The position numbers were made by a program, and so were the translations under genes. The notes under the pieces are model-generated. The model did not search any database. It was not told the origin of the DNA and was given only the letters and a program-made list of their open reading frames with translations. From the NCBI GenBank assembly GCA_023253235.1, contig JALRHE010000069.1:1-14994 (forward strand): DNA of 14,994 nt, in the 5' to 3' direction. The stretch's first letter is position 1. Each line of letters opens with the position of its first letter. Origin of the DNA: Steroidobacteraceae bacterium (GTDB taxonomy: Bacteria > Pseudomonadota > Gammaproteobacteria > Steroidobacterales > Steroidobacteraceae). Below are positions 7,067 through 14,121 of this stretch, one piece after another.

Positions 7067-9523
7067 ATGACGACGAAGGTCGCGATTGCGGTAGTGGGGT
7101 CTGGGCCGGGCGGGCTGAGTGCAGCTGCCCGGGCTGCTGAGGTTGGTGTATCGCATGTGCTGCTCGAGCAAACGGCAGCACATTCGAACACCATTCAGAA
7201 GTACCAGAAGGGCAAGCACGTCATGGCTGAGCCCAACATCCTTCCTCTGCGCAGTCCGATGCGTTTCGAGGCCGGTACTCGCGAAAAGATCCTCGGCGAA
7301 TGGGCCGAGGGTCTTACCGAACACAAGGTCAATATTCGCTACGGCGCTGAAGTCGTCGGCATTAGCGGGGCTAAGGGCGACTTCCACCTCAAGCTTCAGG
7401 ATGGAAGTGAGGTCCTCGCCGAGAACGTCATTCTCGGTATCGGACTGCAGGGCAATCCGCGTCGTCTGGGTGTTCCGGGCGATGGTCTGCCTTGTGTGCA
7501 GTACACGCTCGATGATCCCGACGAATACAAGGGCGAAACGATCGTCGTCGTCGGCGCTGGTGACGCAGCCATCGAGAATGCCGTGGCATTGTCGAAACAA
7601 AACACGGTCTATCTCGTCAATCGATCGGGCGAGTTTTCGCGCTGCAAAGACGGCAACCTCGCGCTGATTCTGAAGACTGTCGAGGCCGGCAAGGTCATCT
7701 GCCTGTACTCGACGCAGTGCGCTTCGTTGAGCGAGACGCCGGGTGGTGAAAAGCCCTATTTGTTGTCTTTGAATACGTCGACTGGCGACATGCAGTTGCC
7801 TTGCGATCGAATCATCGCGCGCCTGGGTGCGACGCCGCCGCGCAAGTTCGTCGAATCGTGCGGAATCAAGTTTCCTTCAAGCGATCCCTCGTCACTTCCG
7901 GTGCTTTCGACATCGTACGAGTCGAATGTTCCGGGGCTCTACGTGATCGGCGCCTTGGGTGGATACCCCCTGATCAAACAAGCGATGAATCAAGGCTACG
8001 AAGTCGTCGAATTCATCCGTGGTAATCCGGTCGCGCCGGCCGATGAGCCATTGTTGGCGGCCAAATTTGCGGGAATTCCGGGACATCGCTCTGTCTCGGA
8101 TACCTTGCAAGCGATGCAGCAGCGCATTCCCTTGTTCACCGAGGTGAATCCGCTGATGTTCCGCGAGCTATTGCTCGGCAGCACGATTCACGTGCTCAAC
8201 CCCGGCGACATCGTCTTCAAGCGTAACGATTACACCAACTCGTTCTACACCATCTTCAATGGTGGTGTGGAGATTCAGATTGACGATAACAATCCCGCCA
8301 AGCGCATTCCCTTGATGCCGGGCCAGTTCTTCGGCGAGATGGGTTTGTTATCCGGTCGTCGTCGCACCGCGACGGTGCTTGCCGGCAAAGATTGCGTCCT
8401 GATCGAAACGCCGCGCCGCGACGTATTGAAATTGTTGAGTTCAGTCGATGCTGCGCGTGCCGTGATCGATCAGACGTTCATCGTTCGCGCGATCCAGAGC
8501 GGATTTGCGCCGCAGGCCAAGACGGCAGATTTGCTGCCGATCGCTGCAAAATCGAAAATGAACCGCTACAAAGCGGGACAAGTCGTATTCAGTGAAGGCG
8601 ACGAAGCGGATGCCCTGCATCTCGTGCGCAGTGGCTCACTGGCCGTCTTGCGGGCTGTTGGCGGCCGAGAAATCGTCACCTCTTACGTCGCTGCAGGCAA
8701 TTACGTCGGCGAAATGGGCTTGATGGGCAACACCCGTCGCAGCGCAACGGTTCGAGCCACCGTGGCGACCGAGACCATCAGTCTCGATGCCGACACCTTC
8801 GCGGAGTTGCTGCAGAAAAATCCTGCGTTGCGATCAGAGCTCGAAGAGACGGTTCGACAACGTATCGCGAGCAACACGCGATTGCAGGGTCAGGACAATG
8901 CAGGCGCGCTGATTTCGTTTTTGCTGAAGCAAGGCCTCGGCGAAGCGACCGACGTACTGCTGATCGATGAGACGCTTTGTGTCGGCTGCGACAATTGCGA
9001 ACGCGCATGTGCGGCGACTCACGGTGGTACCTCACGTCTCGATCGTGCTGCCGGGCCGACTTTTGCCAATGTTCACGTCCCGACATCGTGCCGGCACTGC
9101 GAAGACCCGCATTGCATGAAGGACTGTCCGCCGGATGCGATTCGTCGCTCTCCCAATGGCGAGGTATTTGTTGGCGACAACTGCATCGGTTGTGGCAATT
9201 GCGAGCGTAATTGTCCGTACGGTGTCATTCAGTTGGCGGGTCCGCCGCCCGAGCAGCCGTCACTGGCTTCCTGGCTCATGTTCGGCAGCAAGGCAGAGAA
9301 TGTCTTTGGCGAAGTGCAGGGTCTCGGGCGTAAACATCATCACCATCATCACGATGATGGTCACGGCGCTCCCAAGGCGGTTAAGAAAGCGGTCAAGTGC
9401 GACATGTGCAAAGGTCAGGATGGGGGACCCGCTTGCGTTCGTGCTTGCCCGACTGGCGCTGCTCTGCGCGTTAGCCCCGAAGAGTTCGTGGCCTTCGTGC
9501 AGCAAGAAGCGTCGAGGTTCTGA
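7067..9523 (+). CDS. FAD/NAD(P) oxidoreductase - two CNB domains - ferredoxin domain with four [4Fe-4S] sites
   Basis: A cytoplasmic or membrane-associated electron-transfer protein. Numbered from the ATG at 7067 (818 aa), residues 1-320 are a YpdA/thioredoxin-reductase-like flavoprotein: GSGPGG (11-16) for FAD, GAGDAAIE (163-170) for NAD(P)H, and PGLYVIGALGG (289-299) as second FAD motif. It has no redox CxxC, so it is not a thioredoxin reductase. CNB1 (about 362-460) has GEMGLLSGRRRTATV (423-437). CNB2 (about 498-595) has GEMGLMGNTRRSATV (548-562). Both keep the cyclic-nucleotide Glu and Arg. Residues 630-800 resemble DmsB/NrfC ferredoxin subunits with 16 Cys in four groups: 638/641/644/648, 675/678/683/687, 706/709/712/716 and 778/781/790/794. 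A natural run of six His (757-762) lies in the loop before the last group. A TTG at 7049 is possible but lies inside the preceding gene with poor ribosome-site spacing. Confidence 0.88.
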   Translation: MTTKVAIAVVGSGPGGLSAAARAAEVGVSHVLLEQTAAHSNTIQKYQKGKHVMAEPNILPLRSPMRFEAGTREKILGEWAEGLTEHKVNIRYGAEVVGISGAKGDFHLKLQDGSEVLAENVILGIGLQGNPRRLGVPGDGLPCVQYTLDDPDEYKGETIVVVGAGDAAIENAVALSKQNTVYLVNRSGEFSRCKDGNLALILKTVEAGKVICLYSTQCASLSETPGGEKPYLLSLNTSTGDMQLPCDRIIARLGATPPRKFVESCGIKFPSSDPSSLPVLSTSYESNVPGLYVIGALGGYPLIKQAMNQGYEVVEFIRGNPVAPADEPLLAAKFAGIPGHRSVSDTLQAMQQRIPLFTEVNPLMFRELLLGSTIHVLNPGDIVFKRNDYTNSFYTIFNGGVEIQIDDNNPAKRIPLMPGQFFGEMGLLSGRRRTATVLAGKDCVLIETPRRDVLKLLSSVDAARAVIDQTFIVRAIQSGFAPQAKTADLLPIAAKSKMNRYKAGQVVFSEGDEADALHLVRSGSLAVLRAVGGREIVTSYVAAGNYVGEMGLMGNTRRSATVRATVATETISLDADTFAELLQKNPALRSELEETVRQRIASNTRLQGQDNAGALISFLLKQGLGEATDVLLIDETLCVGCDNCERACAATHGGTSRLDRAAGPTFANVHVPTSCRHCEDPHCMKDCPPDAIRRSPNGEVFVGDNCIGCGNCERNCPYGVIQLAGPPPEQPSLASWLMFGSKAENVFGEVQGLGRKHHHHHHDDGHGAPKAVKKAVKCDMCKGQDGGPACVRACPTGAALRVSPEEFVAFVQQEASRF

Positions 9524-9525
9524 TC

Positions 9526-10407
9526 ATGCACGAGTCCATGCTCGACTATGCCCAGCGCCGCTACCTGAAAATCGCTCTCGTCCTGTGCGTGTTGTCGATC
9601 ATCGCTTATGCGTGGCACGACCCGCTCTCGCCACCTAATGGTGGGACGTGGCTCGGTTATACCCTTGGGGGAATAGGTGCTGCGCTCATTCTTTGGTTGA
9701 CTGCCCTCGGTGTGCGTAAGCGCAGTTACTCATCGTCCGTCGGTACGTTGCGCGGTTGGACGAGTGCCCATGTCTACCTCGGTCTGGCACTCATCGTGGT
9801 GGCCACGCTGCACACCGGTTTTCAGTTCGGCTGGAATCTGCACACGCTCTGCTATGCGCTGATGTTGATCGTGATCGGAAGCGGAATTTTCGGGATGGTC
9901 GTCTATCTACGCTATCCGCAGTTGATGTCGTCCAACCGAGCGGGCGCCAAGCCCGACGTGTTGCTTGAGGAGATCAACGATCTCGACCAGCGCGCTTTGC
10001 GTGTTGCCAACGAGATGCCCCGTCGTTTCGCCGATGTCTTACGCTCGAATCGAGAAGGGACTCGTATTGGCGGTAGCACCCGAGCGATTCTAGGCGGACT
10101 CGATCTATCGACCATCAACCTGCCAGCCGTCGGCGGCGCGTCTCAGCAAGTATCGAATTCGGAGCAAGCAGCCTTGCTTGATTGGTTGGGCGATGAGCTT
10201 GCTCGCAGTACCGATGGTGATCTGACAAAACGAATCGGCGATCTTCTCAGCGTGGTCGCGACGCGCCGCAATCAGCTCCGTCGCTTGCGACGCGATGCCC
10301 AGATCCGCGGCTGGCTCGAGATTTGGCTTTATATCCACGTGCCCGTGACTTTGGCTTTGATCGGCACGCTGATCGCTCACGTCGTCAGCGTCTTCCTCTA
10401 TTGGTGA
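9526..10407 (+). CDS. Five-helix membrane protein, probable di-haem cytochrome b
   Basis: I do not recognise a named family, but the layout is telling. The 293 aa protein has membrane helices at about 14-30, 43-62, 80-99, 104-126 and 264-290, and a charged cytoplasmic domain at about 127-263. Helix 3 has His82 and His96, helix 5 has His271 and His285; each pair is exactly H-x13-H, the spacing by which cytochrome b and ferric-reductase-type proteins hold two b haems. Arg/Lys clusters put the N-terminus and large loop inside. Helices 3 and 5 then run the same way, so His82/His271 would hold the inner haem and His96/His285 the outer one. Two bp separate it from the FAD/Fe-S gene, 4 bp from the cytochrome c gene, so it plausibly carries electrons between them. 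The haem assignment is inference. Confidence 0.75.
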   Translation: MHESMLDYAQRRYLKIALVLCVLSIIAYAWHDPLSPPNGGTWLGYTLGGIGAALILWLTALGVRKRSYSSSVGTLRGWTSAHVYLGLALIVVATLHTGFQFGWNLHTLCYALMLIVIGSGIFGMVVYLRYPQLMSSNRAGAKPDVLLEEINDLDQRALRVANEMPRRFADVLRSNREGTRIGGSTRAILGGLDLSTINLPAVGGASQQVSNSEQAALLDWLGDELARSTDGDLTKRIGDLLSVVATRRNQLRRLRRDAQIRGWLEIWLYIHVPVTLALIGTLIAHVVSVFLYW

Positions 10408-10411
10408 ACCG

Positions 10412-12127
10412 ATGCGTATTCTGATCCGTACACTCGAGATTGGGACGACGGGGGTTGCAGTCGCCCGCGACCGAGTCGTCGATGCAGATGTGATCGGCTT
10501 CGGGCGCGCCACCGATCAACATATTCACTGCAATGACCAACGAATCGGTCTGCAGCATGCCAAGTTCACGCGCTCAGATGCCGGCTTGCTGTTGTCTTGT
10601 ATTCCGCCCGGTCAAGCTGAGGTCAATGGTCGGCTTTGTCGCGATGCGACTTTGCGAGTCGGTGATGAAGTCAACCTCGGGCCGATGCTTATCAAGGTTC
10701 TCGAGGCGCCGGCGGAATTCGATGCAGCGATATCGGTTGAGCACGACTCTCGTGAAACCAAGGCTGCCGATGACGCGCCGTTACCCGTTTTCGCGACGTC
10801 ACTCGAGCAGGTGGGTTGGCGCAAGCGTCCGTGGGCGTGGGCGGGTATCACCGTCACGCTCATGTTTGGTTTGATTTTGCCGTGGTTCTTCGCTGGTCGT
10901 GGCGATGCATCAGCCGCGTGGCTGCGAGCGAGCGTGCTGCCGAGCGATATGCAGTGGACTTCAGGTCCATTGCATTCGGCGCACGGCAACCTAGAGGTTG
11001 AATGTGAGGCGTGTCATGCGCAGCCATTCCGTCGGGTACGCAACGAACAGTGCCTCGATTGTCACGCAAGCACGCTGCATCAGCATGTACCCGCTGATCA
11101 TCCGGCTGCAGCGGGCATGACGGCCGATCGCTGCACGACTTGCCACGTCGAACACGATGAGCCGTCGAATCTTGTTCAGCTCGATACGCGTATTTGTACA
11201 GATTGTCATACGCAGCCGCAGGATCATGGTGCCGGTCCGAAAGCGTTGCCGGTAACGGATTTCGTTTCGCAGCATCCAGACTTTCAGGTCAGTTTGTTGA
11301 CAGCACCCGACTGGAAGGTGACGCGAAGCCGTCTTGGCGAATCAGCGCTCGTCGAAAAGTCGAATCTCGAATTCACGCACGCAGCGCACCTCGACCCGAA
11401 AGGTATCAAAGCCCCACAGGGTGAAGTGGTCATGGACTGCGCGGATTGCCACACCCCGAGCGAGAGTGGCACGAGTTTCAAGCCGATCAACATGGAGCAG
11501 CATTGCGGCTCCTGCCATACATTGGGGTTCGATCCGGCCGAGCCGCAGCGCAAAGTGCCGCACGGCGAGCCGGAACTCGTCATGCAGACGCTCGTTGATC
11601 ACTACAGCCGTCGCTTTCTGGGTGGATACAGTGATGCGTTCGCACCTGCCGACGGCGTGACGCCGCCCGGGGCGTCTTTAAGCGCAGCCGCACGCGCTCG
11701 CGTTTTGGGCACGGCAAAGCAGCGCGCAAATCAGGTCGCGGCCGATATCTTCGAGCGGCGAGTGTGTGCGGATTGTCATACCGTGACTCGCGAAGGCACG
11801 AGCAACGAGCCGGTGTGGAAAGTCGCGCCGGTGAAATTGACGCAAACGTTCATGCCGAAGGCGCACTTCGATCATGCCGCACATGCGACGGGTGAAGCCA
11901 CGTGCGAAACCTGTCATGCCGCTGCGGATTCGAAGGTGGCGACTGATGTTCTGATGCCGCAGATCAAAGTGTGTCGTGACTGTCACGGCGGCGAAACCGG
12001 AACCGAGGGCGGGCAGGTCAGAATCGCGAGTCCTTGCGCGTCGTGCCATGTCTATCACGACGAGCAAGAGCCGCTGTGGGTTCCCGTCATGAAGAAAGTG
12101 ATTCGGCAGGCGGCGGTACGCGAATGA
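10412..12127 (+). CDS. FHA-like domain - membrane helix - periplasmic decahaem c-type cytochrome
   Basis: A 571 aa inner-membrane protein. Residues about 5-98 resemble an FHA domain: FGRATDQHIHCNDQRI and LQHAKF correspond to the usual GR...S-x-x-H block, and VNG (71-73) to the conserved Asn turn. The Ser before x-x-His is replaced by Gly (G46). RKRPW followed by a hydrophobic helix (about 141-161) gives an N-in, C-out topology by the positive-inside rule, placing the rest in the periplasm. There are ten CxxCH haem sites, starting at 198, 214, 241, 262, 343, 365, 452, 498, 521 and 542. FTHAAH (321-326) and FDHAAH (486-491) look like distal-His segments of the c3/c7 type, so many haems may be bis-His. 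Start ATG is 4 bp after the cytochrome b stop. Likely role: receive electrons from the b haems and move them outward, or the reverse. Confidence 0.87.
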   Translation: MRILIRTLEIGTTGVAVARDRVVDADVIGFGRATDQHIHCNDQRIGLQHAKFTRSDAGLLLSCIPPGQAEVNGRLCRDATLRVGDEVNLGPMLIKVLEAPAEFDAAISVEHDSRETKAADDAPLPVFATSLEQVGWRKRPWAWAGITVTLMFGLILPWFFAGRGDASAAWLRASVLPSDMQWTSGPLHSAHGNLEVECEACHAQPFRRVRNEQCLDCHASTLHQHVPADHPAAAGMTADRCTTCHVEHDEPSNLVQLDTRICTDCHTQPQDHGAGPKALPVTDFVSQHPDFQVSLLTAPDWKVTRSRLGESALVEKSNLEFTHAAHLDPKGIKAPQGEVVMDCADCHTPSESGTSFKPINMEQHCGSCHTLGFDPAEPQRKVPHGEPELVMQTLVDHYSRRFLGGYSDAFAPADGVTPPGASLSAAARARVLGTAKQRANQVAADIFERRVCADCHTVTREGTSNEPVWKVAPVKLTQTFMPKAHFDHAAHATGEATCETCHAAADSKVATDVLMPQIKVCRDCHGGETGTEGGQVRIASPCASCHVYHDEQEPLWVPVMKKVIRQAAVRE

Positions 12128-14121
12128 GACGGCTTTGGTTGACGGCGCTGTGCGCCGCTCTGGTCACATCGTGCGGCGGTGGCGGCTCAGGTTCATCGAA
12201 TTCCAGCGTCAATGGCGGCGCGATAACGTCATCTGGTGCGCTCGCCTGTGATGGGAGCTGCGCCAATGCCGGCACCTTTCTCTCGAGCAGTGATGTTGAG
12301 GCCGTTATTGCACGTGGTGTTGCCGAAGCTCAGGCGAGGGGCGTCAAGGCAACGATCGCGGTGGTCGATCGAGTCGGTAACGTACTCGCGGTGTTCCGCA
12401 TGTCGGGCGCACTCGAGAATGTCACCATGCGAACCAGTGACGTGTCCGCGTCGGCGCTGAGCGGCGGACTCGAGAACGTCGAGGTGATTCCCGCGACGAT
12501 GGCCGCCATTGCCAAGGCGGTGACGGGCGCCTATCTCTCCAGCGAAGGCAACGCCTTCAGTACGCGAACTGCAAGCCAAATCATCCAGTCGCATTTCAAC
12601 CCTGGCGAGTTGTTGACGCCAGGAGGGCCGCTATTTGGTGTGCAGTTCAGCCAGCTTCCTTGCTCTGACGTGTCGGCGCGTTTCACTCCAGCCGAGGCGG
12701 ACGTAGGTCCGAAACGATCTCCGCTCGGCCTCGCCGGTGATCCCGGTGGTTTTCCGCTGTATCGATCCGGCACGCCTGTCGGCGGCGTCGGTGTTGTCGT
12801 CGATTCCGTTTACGGCATCGATCGCAATGTGCTCGATGTCGATAGTGATACCGATGAAGCGGTCGCATTAGCTGCCGCCGGCTCGTTGTCGGCGCCAGAA
12901 GATCGTCGAGCGGATCGCATCACGGCCGATGGTAAAACCTTGCGGTTCAGCGATGTTCGATCCGAGGACCTGAGATCCCGAATCGATTCGCCACCGGCAT
13001 TTGCATCATTGCTCGGTAGCGCCGGGCAGTTAGTGGCGGTGCCGGGGTATAACGATGCGCCGGTTCGTGCGGGCACCGCTTTCGGACAAGCGCGCTCCGG
13101 TATTCGTGCCGACAGTCAGGATTACTCGGGTCTCGATGCATTCGTGTTGGTCGATGCAGCCGGTAACGAGCGTTATCGTCCGCGGCCGGGCACCGACGGT
13201 GCTGCAGCCCTGACGGCTACTGAGGTTCGATCCATCCTCTCGAGCGCCTTGCGTGTTGCCAACCGAAGTCGCGCTCAGATTCGTCGCCCTCTCGATACGC
13301 CGGCGCGGGTATCGATCACCGTGGTCGATTCGCAAGGGGAGATCTTGGGTCTCGTTCGCACGCGCGATGCCCCGGTATTCGGCATCGATGTCGCCGTGCA
13401 GAAGGCGCGCGGCGCTGCATTTTTGTCGTCGCGTACGGCCGCCGAACGTTTGTCGGCGTTGCCGCCCGCTGTTTACTTGGATCGAGTTTTGGTTCGACTG
13501 CGAGAGGAGTCGCCTGCGCAGTACGTCTCGACTATGAGGGTTTTCCTTGGATTGCCGAATGCCTTGGCGGATGGAGCGACTGCATTCTCCGCGCGCGCCA
13601 TAGGCAATCTCGCGCGCCCGAACTATCCGGATGGCGTCGATGGCAATCCATTCGGCCCACTTTCGCGCGCGCCGGGCCAGTGGAGTCCGCTCAACACCGG
13701 CTTACAGATGGATCTCGTACATAACGCCGTCATCCAGCACGTTGCGTTCGTTCGTGGTCTGACGCCTGATACGCCGCGTAACTGTAGTGGCGTGAGCGGA
13801 TTCGATCGCGGCTTCACCGTAAACGGTGCTGTGCGCGGTCTCGCGAATGGCATCCAGATTTTCCCCGGTGCCGTGCCGATTTATCGTGGCGACCAACTGG
13901 TCGGTGCGATCGGTGTCTCCGGTGACGGCGTCGATCAGGACGACATGGTCGCGTTCCTCGGTGTCGCGCGCTCCGGCTTGACGGGTGCGGCGCCGCAGAA
14001 TGCACCAATCAATCGCCGATCCGATCAATTGGTGCCAAGTGGCGCGCGCTTGCGCTACGTCAGTTGTCCGCAAGCGCCATTCCTGGACTCCAACGAACAG
14101 GAGCCTTGCAGTGGTCTTTGA
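12124..14121 (+). CDS. Lipoprotein with two GlcG/HbpS-like (DUF336) domains
   Basis: A 665 aa lipoprotein. The start at 12124 overlaps the cytochrome stop in an ATGA quartet and gives a short signal peptide ending in the lipobox LVTSC (Cys17), followed by a Gly/Ser linker typical of outer-membrane-anchored lipoproteins. A start at 12034 would bury this signal, so I rejected it. Residues about 52-255 are GlcG/HbpS-like: SSSDVEAVIARGVAEAQARG, ATIAVVDRVGNVLAVFRM, then GGFPLYRSGTPVGGVGV. A second copy spans about 364-615: LTATEVRSILSSALRVANRS, VSITVVDSQGEILGLVRT, FGIDVAVQKARGAAFLSS, then GAVPIYRGDQLVGAIGVSG. Single-domain relatives are about 140 aa; some (HbpS) bind haem, others have no clear function. 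Both copies carry long insertions. Haem binding here is possible but not shown. Position after a decahaem cytochrome suggests an accessory or terminal partner. Confidence 0.8.
   Translation: MRRLWLTALCAALVTSCGGGGSGSSNSSVNGGAITSSGALACDGSCANAGTFLSSSDVEAVIARGVAEAQARGVKATIAVVDRVGNVLAVFRMSGALENVTMRTSDVSASALSGGLENVEVIPATMAAIAKAVTGAYLSSEGNAFSTRTASQIIQSHFNPGELLTPGGPLFGVQFSQLPCSDVSARFTPAEADVGPKRSPLGLAGDPGGFPLYRSGTPVGGVGVVVDSVYGIDRNVLDVDSDTDEAVALAAAGSLSAPEDRRADRITADGKTLRFSDVRSEDLRSRIDSPPAFASLLGSAGQLVAVPGYNDAPVRAGTAFGQARSGIRADSQDYSGLDAFVLVDAAGNERYRPRPGTDGAAALTATEVRSILSSALRVANRSRAQIRRPLDTPARVSITVVDSQGEILGLVRTRDAPVFGIDVAVQKARGAAFLSSRTAAERLSALPPAVYLDRVLVRLREESPAQYVSTMRVFLGLPNALADGATAFSARAIGNLARPNYPDGVDGNPFGPLSRAPGQWSPLNTGLQMDLVHNAVIQHVAFVRGLTPDTPRNCSGVSGFDRGFTVNGAVRGLANGIQIFPGAVPIYRGDQLVGAIGVSGDGVDQDDMVAFLGVARSGLTGAAPQNAPINRRSDQLVPSGARLRYVSCPQAPFLDSNEQEPCSGL
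14099..14103 (+). promoter_or_regulatory. Ribosome binding site that fixes the GTG start of the last gene
   Basis: AGGAG inside the end of the lipoprotein gene lies 7 nt before GTG at 14111. Together with the signal peptide that follows, it makes this GTG the best start, although it overlaps the upstream gene by 11 bp. Confidence 0.65.

Noticed and set aside
6262..7194. Minus-strand open frame of 310 codons
   Set aside because: Antisense to the glucose dehydrogenase, whose SDR motifs are complete on the plus strand.
7067..8000. Thioredoxin reductase annotation for the flavin domain
   Set aside because: The fold motifs match, but no CxxC redox pair is present between the FAD and NAD(P)H motifs.
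12034..12123. N-terminal extension of the GlcG-like lipoprotein from an upstream ATG
   Set aside because: It would add 30 charged residues before a perfect lipoprotein signal and overlap the cytochrome gene by 94 bp. The start at 12124 is clearly better.
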